Origin: Exiguobacterium aurantiacum DSM 6208
GTDB taxonomy: Bacteria; Bacillota; Bacilli; Exiguobacteriales; Exiguobacteriaceae
Assembly: GCF_000702585.1 (NCBI RefSeq)
Contig: NZ_JNIQ01000002.1
Span: 61,784 to 125,783 of the forward strand
DNA: 64,000 nucleotides
Direction: 5' to 3'
Shown: positions 1-8,535 of the stretch, one piece after another
Layout of the letters: the number at the start of each line of letters is the position of its first letter
How positions within the stretch are numbered: position 1 is the first letter of the stretch
Made by a program: the position numbers and the translations under genes
The notes under the pieces: generated by a model
Database searches by the model: none
Told to the model about the DNA's origin: nothing
The model's input: only the letters and a program-made list of their open reading frames with translations

Positions 1-1
1 T

Positions 2-33
2 AGGGTGTAAAAGTATCGATTTTTTTACACCCT
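2..33 (-). terminator. Hairpin after the copper operon
   Basis: An 11-bp perfect stem (AGGGTGTAAAA at 2-12 with its complement at 23-33) lies 70 bp beyond the stop codon of the last gene of the minus-strand copper operon. There is no long U tract outside the stem, so termination is inferred from position and stem strength only. Confidence 0.45.
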
Positions 34-104
34 CGCCACCTTATGTTCGTGTCCCTCATTGCGCGACACGCTTTCAACAGGTTCTGAGAGTGAGCTATCG
101 TTGC

Positions 105-380
105 TTATCGTAGCAATGTTAGAATCTCTTCTTTGTTGTTCTCGAAGCCAACAAAGTACTTCACTACTCTTCTTTTTCTGAGCATCCCTTTTTTGTAGAA
201 GACAAACAGTGGTACGATTCGATTCCCTGATATCGCTACCATTTCTTGTTCAAGGTCAAGGTTCACACCCACATCTTTGTTCACATAAGAGACTGAGATT
301 GTTTTTAAGTATTTTTTGGCATCCTGACAATCTGAACACGTCGGACGCGTGTAAAGTTCGAGCTGTAGATCTCTATCCAT
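105..380 (-). CDS. Glutaredoxin-like thiol protein, last gene of cop operon
   Basis: A 91-aa protein with a thioredoxin-fold start: a beta strand (LELYTRPTC) leading into a CSDC redox motif at about residues 14-17, and a proline (VPLF) near residue 59 matching the cis-Pro loop of glutaredoxins. The ATG at 380 is preceded by GGAGGAATTGGG, so it is preferred over a longer in-frame reading that would overlap copA. It starts 15 bp after the copA stop and is almost certainly co-transcribed with copY-copZ-copA. A role in reducing copper-oxidised thiols or handling Cu(I) is inferred from motif and operon; no substrate can be read from the sequence. Confidence 0.8.
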   Translation of the reverse strand: MDRDLQLELYTRPTCSDCQDAKKYLKTISVSYVNKDVGVNLDLEQEMVAISGNRIVPLFVFYKKGMLRKRRVVKYFVGFENNKEEILTLLR

Positions 381-394
381 CCCAATTCCTCCTT

Positions 395-2854
395 TTATTT
401 GATCATCGAAGGCTGGAATCGTTTCAAACGGAGTGCGTTCACCAGGACCGAGACTGAGCTTAAACTCATGGCCGCTCCAGCAAGAATCGGGTTCAATAAG
501 GGCCCACCAAGTAGATAAACAATCCCCATCGCAAACGGGATACACATGACATTATAGGCAAATGCCCAAAACAGGTTCTGTTTAATATTGCGGATGGTTG
601 ACTTGCTCAATTCGACAGCTGTAGGTACATCCATCAAATCGCTTCGCATCAAGACGATGTCTGCAGATTCGATCGCAACGTCAGTACCCGAACCGATCGC
701 GATTCCGATGTCTGCTTGGGCCAAGGCTGGTGCGTCATTGATTCCATCACCGACCATTGCGACCTTCTTCCCTTCGGCCTGTAACTTCTTCACTTCGTTC
801 GCTTTATCTTCAGGTAACACTTCACTCAGTACCCGATCGATCCCGACCTGTCTCGCAATCGCCATGGCCGTACCTTTGTTGTCTCCGGTGATCATGGCTA
901 CTTCGATACCCATTCGTTGAAGTTTCTGAATGGCTTTACGACTGTTTTCTTTGACGGTGTCTGCGACAGCGATGATCCCTGCGATTTGTTGGTCAATCGC
1001 GATATACATCGGCGTCTTGCCTTGGTGTGCGAGTTTGTCTGAAGCGCCTTCAAGGACATCCAGTGAGATGCCGCGGTCTTTCATCAATTTTCTGTTTCCG
1101 GCAAGCAAGACTTTTCCGTCGATCAGGACTTCGATCCCGTGCCCTGGGATGGCTTCAAAACGATCGATATCCATGACACGCATCATTCTGTCCTCTGCCG
1201 CTCTTACGATTGCTTCGCCCAATGGATGTTCAGACCCTTTTTCAGCGGAAGCTGTCAAGCGTAACAACTCATCTTCTTGATGTCCATTCACTGTCACGAT
1301 ATCTGTCACTTTCGGTTTTCCTTCAGTGATCGTCCCTGTCTTGTCGAACACGATCGTCTGGACTTTATGGGTCGTCTCCAAGGCGCCGCCACTCTTGATC
1401 AACACACCATTCTCAGCACCTTTGCCCGTACCCACCATGATTGCTGTTGGTGTGGCCAAACCTAGTGCACAAGGGCAGGCGATGACCAGTACTGAAATCG
1501 TGATCGTCAAGGCGAAGAGGCCGGTCTGACCGCCTAAATACCATGCAATTCCTGAAAGGATCGCGACGACGATGACAATCGGTACAAAGTATCCGGAGAT
1601 GATATCGGCCAGTTTTGCGATAGGAGCTCGAGAGCCCTGTGCATCCTCGACCAATTTGATGATTTGAGATAGCGCTGTATCCTTACCGACTTTCGTGGCT
1701 CGGTATTGGATGATCCCGTTCTTGTTGATGCTGGCACCGATGACTTGAGCACCCACATTTTTTTCAACAGGGATACTTTCACCGGTCAGCATGGATTCGT
1801 CTACAGACGTATTACCTGATAGAACCACGCCATCCACCGGAATCTTCTCACCAGGCTTTACGATAATCGTGTCGCCGACGATGACTTCGTCCATTGATAC
1901 TTCTAACTCTTGTCCGTTGCGGACGACCTTTGCCGTCTTAGGTGCCAGTCCCATCAATTTTTCAATCGCTTCGGATGTTTTACCCATCGACCGGACTTCA
2001 AGATATTTACCTAATGTGATCAGCGTGAGAATGACTGCGGCTGTCTCATAGTAGAGGCTATTCACGTATCCCTCATAACCTGAGAGGATAGCCATGGTGG
2101 CACCGACGCTATAGAAGAAGGCTGCGCTCGTCCCTAGGGCGACAAGTGAATACATATTCGGATGCCCTCGGAACAATGTCTTAAATCCGACGGAGAAGAA
2201 TTTCCATCCGAACAACATCACTGGGATGGTCATCATGAGCTGCAAGACAGCGAACAATTCTGGGTTCATCGTTGGATGCAATGCCATCGGTAGGGGTAGG
2301 CCGATCATATGCCCCATCGCCACATAGAGTAATGGAATCGTGAAAATCGCCGACCCTACAAATCGGTTCCACATCGATTGAATTTTTTTCAGTTTCTTTT
2401 CTTTCTCGGTATCTTGACTATCCGCTGATTCTTGATCTTCTCTTGCCTCATATCCGGCGTTTGCCACCACTCGGATGACATCTGATACAGTCACCAGCTG
2501 AGGATCATATCGAATAACTAATTTTTCTGTCGCCAAGTTCACATTCGACTCAGTCACACCCACCATTTTCCTCGTGGCCTTCTCAATCGTCTGCACACAC
2601 GAGGCACAAGTCATCCCTGTGATGACAAATGATCTTTGCTCGGTCTCGGTTGAGGCCTTGTAGCCAGCCTTCTCGACGGTCGTCTGAATATCCAGCGGCG
2701 AGATTTTCGTCTCATCGTAATGAATGCTCAATTTCCCAGTCGCTAGGTTGACGTTGGAGGTCACTACGCCAGGCAATTTTTTTGTTGCTTTTTCAACTGT
2801 CTGAACGCAGGACGCACAGGTCATCCCTTCCACGGCAAATGTCTTACTCTCCAT
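395..2854 (-). CDS. copA: Copper-exporting P1B-1 ATPase CopA
   Basis: An 819-aa Cu(I) efflux ATPase of the inner membrane. Two N-terminal heavy-metal-associated domains each carry GMTCASC (about residues 10-16 and 79-85). The membrane copper-binding CPC lies in [13 protein letters not shown] near residue 459, followed by the phosphorylation motif DKTGT near 500, the SEHPLG nucleotide-binding motif and the hinge GDGINDAP near 700. Length and motif order are those of complete Bacillus-type CopA. It follows copZ by 18 bp. Regulation is expected from the CopY boxes upstream of copY. No defect is visible. Confidence 0.97.
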   Translation of the reverse strand: MESKTFAVEGMTCASCVQTVEKATKKLPGVVTSNVNLATGKLSIHYDETKISPLDIQTTVEKAGYKASTETEQRSFVITGMTCASCVQTIEKATRKMVGVTESNVNLATEKLVIRYDPQLVTVSDVIRVVANAGYEAREDQESADSQDTEKEKKLKKIQSMWNRFVGSAIFTIPLLYVAMGHMIGLPLPMALHPTMNPELFAVLQLMMTIPVMLFGWKFFSVGFKTLFRGHPNMYSLVALGTSAAFFYSVGATMAILSGYEGYVNSLYYETAAVILTLITLGKYLEVRSMGKTSEAIEKLMGLAPKTAKVVRNGQELEVSMDEVIVGDTIIVKPGEKIPVDGVVLSGNTSVDESMLTGESIPVEKNVGAQVIGASINKNGIIQYRATKVGKDTALSQIIKLVEDAQGSRAPIAKLADIISGYFVPIVIVVAILSGIAWYLGGQTGLFALTITISVLVIACPCALGLATPTAIMVGTGKGAENGVLIKSGGALETTHKVQTIVFDKTGTITEGKPKVTDIVTVNGHQEDELLRLTASAEKGSEHPLGEAIVRAAEDRMMRVMDIDRFEAIPGHGIEVLIDGKVLLAGNRKLMKDRGISLDVLEGASDKLAHQGKTPMYIAIDQQIAGIIAVADTVKENSRKAIQKLQRMGIEVAMITGDNKGTAMAIARQVGIDRVLSEVLPEDKANEVKKLQAEGKKVAMVGDGINDAPALAQADIGIAIGSGTDVAIESADIVLMRSDLMDVPTAVELSKSTIRNIKQNLFWAFAYNVMCIPFAMGIVYLLGGPLLNPILAGAAMSLSSVSVLVNALRLKRFQPSMIK

Positions 2855-2872
2855 ATCGTCTTACCTCCATTA

Positions 2873-3088
2873 TTATTGGGCTGATTCGACTTCGTAACCG
2901 ACCTCGCCCACAACTTCTTTAAATTCATTCACATCTAGTCGTGTTTCATCGTACTTCACTTTTGCAATGCCTTTCTTTAAGTTGACTTTCGCACTTTCAA
3001 CCCCATTCAGACCTTCAAGTGCTGACTCGACTTTGTTGACACAATGAGCGCATGACATACCTTTAATCGTTAAAATCGTTTTTTTCAT
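2873..3088 (-). CDS. copZ: Copper chaperone CopZ
   Basis: A 71-aa single heavy-metal-associated domain with the Cu(I) site GMSCAHC at about residues 10-16 and a C-terminal half typical of CopZ (KVKYDETR, VGYEVE). It delivers Cu(I) to CopA in the cytosol or to the CopY repressor. The ATG at 3088 is used because GGAGGAGATTCAAG precedes it; a 10-residue longer reading has no such site. It is the second gene of the cop operon, between copY and copA. Confidence 0.95.
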   Translation of the reverse strand: MKKTILTIKGMSCAHCVNKVESALEGLNGVESAKVNLKKGIAKVKYDETRLDVNEFKEVVGEVGYEVESAQ

Positions 3089-3133
3089 CTTGAATCTCCT
3101 CCTATTCACTACCTTCATGACATCATTTCAAAC

Positions 3134-3592
3134 TCAATGTCTGGATCCACAGGAATGGTCCTGACATCTGCATTGACCCGGGGTACAGGTGCATGGAATG
3201 TCCTCCACCGCTTCACTTTCCTTCATCTCAAGGATTTTTTTGAGATTCTCGATATCCTGTACACTCAGTGTCGCCTGTGTGATCATCGTTCCGATTGTGT
3301 TCCCGACATCCCTGTCACAGATATGATCGAGTAGATCGTGTAACGTCTCTCTGATGACGTCACCTTCAACGACGTTCGCGGAGTAGATGAATTTCTTCCC
3401 CTCGGCCTCGGTTGAGAGCATCCCTTTTTTCACGAGCCTTCCAATGAATGTCTTCGTCGTCGCAGGCTTCCAGCTCATCTTCTTTTCCAATACCTCGATG
3501 ATTTCTTTACTGGTCACGTGCTTTTGGGCCCAAACGACACGCATGACTTCCCATTCTGAATCCGTGATTTGTTTTTCGACATGTTCAGCCAT
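3134..3592 (-). CDS. copY: Copper-responsive repressor CopY (BlaI/MecI family)
   Basis: A 152-aa repressor. Residues 1-75 form the BlaI/MecI/CopY winged helix (ITDSEWEVMRVVWAQ, TTKTFIGRLVKKGML). The C-terminus has the CopY metal signature CxC-x4-CxC in CTCTPGQCRC, which exchanges Zn for Cu(I) and releases DNA in known family members. The ATG at 3592 follows TGGAGGTTAGACAA. Two near-identical palindromes (GTTTAC-N4-GTAAAC) sit 21-70 bp upstream and are the likely operators, so the gene is expected to be autoregulated and induced by copper. Confidence 0.95.
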   Translation of the reverse strand: MAEHVEKQITDSEWEVMRVVWAQKHVTSKEIIEVLEKKMSWKPATTKTFIGRLVKKGMLSTEAEGKKFIYSANVVEGDVIRETLHDLLDHICDRDVGNTIGTMITQATLSVQDIENLKKILEMKESEAVEDIPCTCTPGQCRCQDHSCGSRH

Positions 3593-3613
3593 TTGTCTAA
3601 CCTCCAATTTTAA

Positions 3614-3661
3614 GTTTACAATCGTAAACGTTTTATTTGTTTTCAGTTTACAATCGTAAAC
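3614..3661 (-). promoter_or_regulatory. Paired CopY operators of the cop operon
   Basis: Two identical 16-mers GTTTACAATCGTAAAC occupy 3614-3629 and 3646-3661, their starts 32 bp apart (three helical turns). They fit the CopY/BlaI-type palindrome (TACA-N2-TGTA and variants) and lie directly upstream of copY. A related pair precedes the next gene upstream. Confidence 0.88.
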
Positions 3662-3704
3662 GTCGACTGTCAACCATTATGTTTTTGGGTTCGCTATTCA
3701 GTCT

Positions 3705-3878
3705 TCATTGGCTATATTCTTGTCTAGAAAACGCATCTGGATATCCTTCAGCAACGCTTTCAAATAGTAGTGCGAGCTGACGGCATCCCGGGCACCAATC
3801 GGCGGTGAACTTTAAGACTACAGGCTGCGTAGAGTGATTAACCATTTGCAAATCAGATAATTGAAATTTCGAAAGCAT
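3705..3878 (-). pseudogene. Truncated thioredoxin-like gene under CopY boxes
   Basis: A 57-aa reading frame beginning at an ATG (3878) preceded by AAGAGAGGAG. It matches the first half of a thioredoxin-like domain: VVLKFTADWCPGC with a CPGC active site near residues 33-36. The fold needs about 100 residues; here the frame ends soon after (PDAFSRQEYSQ, stop) and the cis-Pro half is absent, so this is probably a 3'-truncated gene. It is transcribed toward copY from its own pair of cop boxes, indicating that a copper-inducible thioredoxin once belonged to this regulon. Confidence 0.7.
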
Positions 3879-3896
3879 TTTTTCTCCTCTCTTTTC

Positions 3897-3935
3897 GTTT
3901 ACGTTTGTAATCGATTTAAATTTACAACTGTAAAC
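3897..3935 (-). promoter_or_regulatory. Second pair of CopY boxes
   Basis: GTTTACGTTTGTAATC (3897-3912) and ATTTACAACTGTAAAC (3920-3935) resemble the operators of copY. The second contains an exact TACA-N2-TGTA core. Both lie just upstream of the truncated thioredoxin-like gene, with starts 23 bp apart rather than 32. Confidence 0.8.
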
Positions 3936-4200
3936 GTTATTTGTCAATCTATATATTCGTGTCCATTTTGTATGTTTCTTTAAGCTTATTGTTTCTCTCA
4001 AAACACTAATTCGATTCGTACTTAGTTGGGTCGTATTTATTTTGAACTCATACAGCTTTAAATTGTTAACTACTGTCATCTCTTATATGATGTAATAAAA
4101 CAAAGTAGGAATTGTCTTAAGCGTTTTGTTGCTTAGTCGCTAGGATTAAATAGATGATTCGACTACTAGCTTACTATTGAGACATTCTCATAAGTAAAAA

Positions 4201-4248
4201 GTGTAGGAAGGTATACATTTCGACGTCGAAATGTATACCTTCCTACAC
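4201..4248. promoter_or_regulatory. 48-bp perfect palindrome (site A)
   Basis: Positions 4201-4224 are the exact reverse complement of 4225-4248, centred on CGAC/GTCG. The inner part, GTATACATTTCGAC and its mirror, recurs in degenerate form at 31554-31578 and 38443-38474. It lies 114 bp upstream of a ribbon-helix-helix gene; a further TGTATACA half-site is at 4328-4335. It may be an operator or partition site, or the junction of a transcription terminator; the recurrence at regulated loci favours a protein-binding site. Confidence 0.75.
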
Positions 4249-4361
4249 CACAAAGTGCCAGTTTATGAGTGATTTTTTTTATAACAACTTGTATTTAAAT
4301 GATTTAAATATAGGAACTACATATGCTGTATACAAAATAATAACCAAATGAGGGATTAGAA

Positions 4362-5108
4362 TTGGAATCAAACGAGACCAAGGTGACGTCATTCCGCGTG
4401 TCACAAGAAGTAAAAGAACATATTCAGCGTTTAATGGAGCAACGTCAAATATCAACCAACCAATTATTCGAGCAATTAATATCATTGGCCGATAAACAGT
4501 CACCGGACCCCTTAGTCGTCAAGGAGAACGAATCACTCGAAGCAGCACTGAATCAAGTGCTCGCCCTGTTCAATGAACGAGCCACTCGACTAGAAACGCA
4601 ACAAAAAGAACATGAGCGAATCAACGCGCGATATAAAAATACCATTCATGACCTTGAACAAAGCGTAATTGCAGAAGCTGAACGACTCCAAGAGGAGTAT
4701 GAGCGAAAGGTGTCGTCACATGAAATTGCACTCACTCAATTACAAGATCAAATCAACCAACTAATCGCTGAAAAGAGAATCGTTGAAGACGCATTGGAAA
4801 CAGAACGTGTGTCTAACAAAGAAGAACTAAAAGAGCAGAAAAAAACAGTTTTTCATCTAGAAGGAGACATGAAAAAGCTAGAAGATGAACGTAGCCAGCT
4901 CTATCGGCAAAATCAAAGTCTTATGGACGCTGTCGACGACTTAAAAGCTCGTACACGCCGTCTTGACCAGCTTGAAGAAGAGAACCAGAAACTGCACTTA
5001 GAAGTCCAGCTCCTCCGTCGAGAGAAAGAGACATTCGAGAACCGGTTACAGGAACAGGTCGAGCTCGCGGTCCTGCGTGAGCGGAGCACCCAACAAAATA
5101 AACAATGA
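4362..5108 (+). CDS. Ribbon-helix-helix / coiled-coil DNA-binding protein, copy 1
   Basis: A 248-aa protein starting at TTG 4362. Residues 6-45 (TKVTSFRVSQEVKEHIQRL, then STNQLFEQLI) look like a ribbon-helix-helix strand followed by two helices. Residues 55-240 are highly charged, Glu/Lys/Gln-rich and almost free of Gly and Pro, as expected for a long coiled coil. Architecture recalls the KfrA-type plasmid proteins, which combine a DNA-binding head with a coiled-coil rod and are autoregulated, though KfrA heads are helix-turn-helix. A paralogue about 70% identical by eye lies at 31708-32454, also behind a related palindrome. A role in plasmid stability or nucleoprotein organisation is inference. 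Confidence 0.75.
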   Translation: MESNETKVTSFRVSQEVKEHIQRLMEQRQISTNQLFEQLISLADKQSPDPLVVKENESLEAALNQVLALFNERATRLETQQKEHERINARYKNTIHDLEQSVIAEAERLQEEYERKVSSHEIALTQLQDQINQLIAEKRIVEDALETERVSNKEELKEQKKTVFHLEGDMKKLEDERSQLYRQNQSLMDAVDDLKARTRRLDQLEEENQKLHLEVQLLRREKETFENRLQEQVELAVLRERSTQQNKQ

Positions 5109-5114
5109 TACGAA

Positions 5115-5163
5115 AAGGGTACTAGGTTGAGTCAACCAGTGACTGAATCTAGTACCCTTATGT
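5115..5163 (+). terminator. Terminator of the RHH/coiled-coil gene
   Basis: AAGGGTACTAG (5115-5125) pairs with CTAGTACCCTT (5149-5159) just after the stop codon of the plus-strand gene. A short T-rich stretch (TATGTTTATT) follows. Confidence 0.65.
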
Positions 5164-5296
5164 TTATTACAAACAAAGTATTTAACGGTTTGAAGAAATC
5201 GTCTGATACATGTTCAATGACTTGACCAAAGATGCTTCATTCACACGTAGAATCATAACCTCATGAGAGTATAAAGAATGACTCCGCTTGGTCCAA

Positions 5297-5647
5297 TTAA
5301 GATTTCACCTGCAATCCACGCACCTTGAATCGATTACGCTTTTCTTCTAATTTCACTTTCATATCTACCGAGAACGTATTTTCAGGAGTGTTGTAGGCAC
5401 GCCGTGCTGCCATACTAAGCATTTTTGCCACATCCTCTGCCCGGTCGTCCTGTAAATCATGCAGTGAAGATCGAACATACTGGCGAGCCATTTCTCGGTC
5501 ACGTAGCGATTCAGGGACCGATACATGACGACTTAATGCCAGGGCCAATTGAGCCGTCTCTAAGCGATAGCTTGTCCCGCCTGCCTGCATACGATTCAGT
5601 TCATCCGCTAGCTCGCTTTGCAGAAGTACATGATTACTGTCTGACAT
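5297..5647 (-). CDS. Hypothetical protein, 116 aa, partner of the nucleotidyltransferase fragment
   Basis: A hydrophilic, probably helical 116-aa protein that I do not recognise. It has no signal peptide or membrane segment. The ATG at 5647 is preceded by GAGGAGGGTGACC, a strong ribosome binding site, and the gene lies 33 bp downstream of the truncated nucleotidyltransferase-like frame, so the two were probably one operon. The upstream gene has lost its 5' end to an IS remnant, so this gene may now lack its native promoter. Confidence 0.65.
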   Translation of the reverse strand: MSDSNHVLLQSELADELNRMQAGGTSYRLETAQLALALSRHVSVPESLRDREMARQYVRSSLHDLQDDRAEDVAKMLSMAARRAYNTPENTFSVDMKVKLEEKRNRFKVRGLQVKS

Positions 5648-5679
5648 CGGTCACCCTCCTCTACTCTTCTTTTGATTTA

Positions 5680-6081
5680 TTATATACCCTTTTCCTGAAA
5701 AATTCGACTCAAGTCATGCACGTTACAAAATGGATCGTCCCACGTCATGTTTGCTTTGTATTCCTCTACAAGGTCGAGAAGTTTATCTTTATCGCAAAGT
5801 GCCAATAGATTCGTTTTTTCGAGATCCTCTAGATCCTTTTGGCGAGAGGAGAAAATCTTGGTCCATGCTAAAAGTTCAATGTCGGGGATATACACATCAA
5901 TCGCCTCGAACAGCCCTTCAATCTTATGCCGGAATTCATTTTCCCTAAAGTCTTCACGGGGTGGGAACTGAATCACCCCTTCGACAATTTCAATTTCATA
6001 TTCATGAAGCGCCTCTTTCAATTCAGGTGTCACGACGCCCTCCGTCACGCGAATATCAATATCTCGCGTCGGACGATACTG
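5680..6081 (-). pseudogene. DUF6036-like nucleotidyltransferase fragment, 5' end lost
   Basis: The reading frame runs without a start from the IS boundary at about 6081 and encodes RPTRDIDIRV, the pattern seen in DUF6036/AbiEii-like nucleotidyltransferase folds (the Asp-x-Asp catalytic pair), followed by ELLAWTKIFSSRQKDLEDL, a conserved C-terminal helix of that group. The N-terminal 30-50 residues, including the usual Gly-Ser/Gly-Gly motif, are missing because the sequence switches into an IS3-family end. The family name is a pattern match by eye. Many relatives act in toxin-antitoxin or abortive-infection contexts; this copy is broken. Confidence 0.6.
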
Positions 6082-6943
6082 AACTGCCCCCCGTCAAGTA
6101 GACAGGGCAAATAATGAAAACCGAACTAGGCGGCTTGAGACCTGTATTCGACAGGGCTCAAGCCGTTTAGCCGTTTCTGGAAACGGTCATGGTTGTAGAA
6201 CGATATGTAGGTCTCGATGGCCGATGTGAGTTCGCTATAGGCCTGAAACTCACGCAGGTAGTACATCTCGACTTTCAGGGTACCCCAAAAGCTCTCGATC
6301 GGGGCGTTGTCGATGCAACGTCCGACCCGGGACATGCTGTGGGTCAGTCCCGCGTCTTCCACCATGCGTTTGAACCCTCTCGAGGTATATTGGCGCTATG
6401 GATCATCGGACGCGCTCCTGTGCGGAGCCCCGTGATGGCTGGCATCATCGTCTGGAAGACGAGAACGTTGTTGTTGGACTTTCCGATGCGATAGGCGACG
6501 ATCGAGCCGTCGTACAGGTCGATGATTGCGCTCAGGTATGCCTTTTTCCCGGCACCATATTTAAACTCGGTGACGTCGGTGCACCATTTCTCGTCCGGTC
6601 GGGACGCGCTGAACTCTCGGTTCATCAGATTCTCGGCCACATGCTGTGGCATCGACTTCTTATGTCTCTTCCGCTTCCCGCGGATGATCGATTGGATCCC
6701 ATGGATATGCATCAGGCGATAGACTTGCTTTTCATTGAACGTGGACAGACCTTGTTGCCTGCGTAGCCGATTGATTGTCATCGTGACCCGACGGTAGCCG
6801 TATGTACGGTTCGCCTGGTCATAGAGTAGACGAATGTCCTCCAGGAGCTTCTCGTTCTCTTCTTGACGCACCGATACGGTGCGGTTCAACCATTTGTAAT
6901 AGGCCGCACGTGAGATGCCAGCTGGGAAACCTGGGTCTATCAA
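6082..6943 (-). mobile_element. IS3-family (IS150-like) remnant
   Basis: One end is visible at about 6082 (the sequence turns into TGCCCCCCGTCAAGTAGACA, an IS3/IS150-like terminus). The element carries only the orfB integrase; orfA and the opposite end are missing, and the sequence passes directly into a cadA fragment near 6944. It is therefore a partial, non-autonomous scar joining two unrelated truncated genes. Confidence 0.8.
6126..6943 (-). pseudogene. IS3-family transposase orfB, disrupted
   Basis: Two frames together encode an IS3-family OrfB: an N-terminal HTH_21-like part (LLYDQANRTYGYRRVTM) and an rve integrase core with the first catalytic Asp in KWCTDVTEF. After GARPMIHS the frame breaks; the second frame (6126-6365) resumes at RMVEDAGLTHSMS and holds the catalytic Glu region DNAPIESFWGTLK and the C-terminus. 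Comparison with the usual MIHSDRGYQYTS pattern indicates that about 10 bp were deleted at 6391-6396, removing the second catalytic Asp. The 5' end of the gene is also cut. The protein cannot be active. Confidence 0.88.
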
Positions 6944-6946
6944 GGA

Positions 6947-8038
6947 TTGGCGGTTCTAGTAGTGGGTTGCCCGTGTGCCTTAGTCATTTCGACGCCGATT
7001 TCGATTGTTTCCGCCATCGGTAATGCTGCCAAAAAAGGGGTCTTGATTAAAGGCGGCGTATACCTGGAAAAAATGGGCGCGCTGAAAGCTATTGCATTTG
7101 ACAAAACCGGTACCCTGACCAAAGGTGTACCTGTCGTCACAGACTTTAAAATCACGAACAAGCAGGTAAACGAGAGAGAACTGCTTTCTATCGTGACGGC
7201 ATTGGAATATCGTTCTCAGCATCCGTTGGCCTCTGCCATCATGAAAAAAGCGGACGAGGAAAACATACCTTACACCTCTATCAGAGTTGAGGACTTCTCT
7301 TCCATCACAGGAAAAGGCATTAAAGGAACGATAGACGGCACCACCTACTTTATCGGAAGCCCGCTTCTCTTTAACGAGCTAGGTGTTGAAAGTATTGATA
7401 ATAATCTGGACCAAACCGTAACGGCTCTGCAACAGCAAGGTAAGACTTCGATGATTATCGGAACGAAACAAAGCATATTGGCGGTTATCGCCGTAGCCGA
7501 CGAAGTCCGGGAATCCAGCAAAGAAATCATCCGGAAACTACATGATATGGGTATTAAAAAGACAATTATGCTGACGGGTGACAACAAAGGGACAGGCAAA
7601 GCTATCGGCCAGCAAGTTGGCGTCAACGAAATCCAGGCAGAATTGATGCCAGAGGATAAATTAAATGTCATTAAACGCTTGCGAGCTGAGTACGACAATG
7701 TCGCGATGGTCGGGGACGGCGTAAATGACGCTCCGGCACTCGCTGCCTCTACTGTTGGAATTGCCATGGGTGGTGCTGGAACGGATACCGCTTTGGAAAC
7801 AGCAGATGTCGCCCTGATGGGCGACGATTTGAGCAAACTACCGTTTACGATAAAATTGAGCCGAAAATCCCTAAATATTATCAAAGTGAACATCGCGTTC
7901 GCTATCAGTATCAAAGCGATTGCATTACTCTTGGTCATCCCGGGCTGGCTCACCCTATGGATAGCTATTATGTCCGATATGGGGGCAACTCTTCTGGTAG
8001 CACTGAACAGTTTAAGACTGATGAATGTCAAAGAATAA
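6947..8038 (+). pseudogene. cadA: Cadmium/zinc P1B-ATPase CadA, C-terminal fragment
   Basis: The frame starts abruptly inside the family motif [15 protein letters not shown] and encodes everything downstream: CPC metal site, DKTGT phosphorylation site, [17 protein letters not shown] and the final two membrane helices ending [17 protein letters not shown]. The N-terminal metal-binding domain, first membrane helices and actuator domain (about 330-350 residues of roughly 700) are missing because the gene abuts an IS3 remnant at about 6944. A TTG at 6947 could nominally start translation, but the product would lack half of the transporter. GC content and codon use look unlike the AT-rich genes that follow. 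Confidence 0.9.
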
Positions 8039-8123
8039 AAAAACAAAAATATTCATTTTTATATCCTCGAATTTGTACTGGGTATGATAAAAATAAATGA
8101 TCTCTGTTTTTTAAGACGGCTTT

Positions 8124-8160
8124 AAGATGACTTCGGTATTGTTCCCGAGTCATCTTTTTA
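8124..8160 (+). terminator. Terminator after cadA fragment
   Basis: AAGATGACT (8124-8132) pairs with AGTCATCTT (8148-8156) and is followed by TTT. It lies 85 bp after the stop of the cadA fragment. Confidence 0.7.
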
Positions 8161-8373
8161 GGTTTCATTGTCAGCTTTTTTATCATCAGACAGTTTTAAT
8201 CGAGGCCGAACCTTATTCATTGACCGGAATATTCTCCGAAGTATGGAAAGAAAATCCGGTCGATAGGTCTACTAAACTATGACAATTAAATCTAAATATT
8301 TGAACGTTCGTTTTGGAATCATTCATTCATTCGAATACATCCTATTTTAAGAGACGAAATTTCGATAGTGTTC
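8161..8373. other. Intergenic, no gene seen
   Basis: No reading frame with a ribosome binding site was found between the cadA terminator and the CDF terminator. A short tandem of TCATTCAT occurs near 8320-8335. Confidence 0.5.
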
Positions 8374-8417
8374 AAAAAAAAAACGAATGAGGGGGTTTCT
8401 AAATATACCCTCATTCG
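8374..8417 (-). terminator. Terminator of the CDF transporter gene
   Basis: CGAATGAGGG (8384-8393) pairs with CCCTCATTCG (8408-8417); the run of ten A at 8374-8383 becomes a U tract on the minus strand, so this is a strong minus-strand intrinsic terminator. Confidence 0.85.
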
Positions 8418-8535
8418 ATATTCAGTTTCCTTGCACGTAGAAAAGTATTTATTGGTATCAGACGGTATGAAGTATAGAATTTTTACTCATATGTCGAACC
8501 TCAGTGTGGATTTGGTGCAAGGATGACTTATTTCT

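Noticed and set aside
7345..8046. A 233-codon minus-strand frame opposite the cadA fragment
   Set aside because: It is a codon-bias shadow of the well-conserved cadA sequence.
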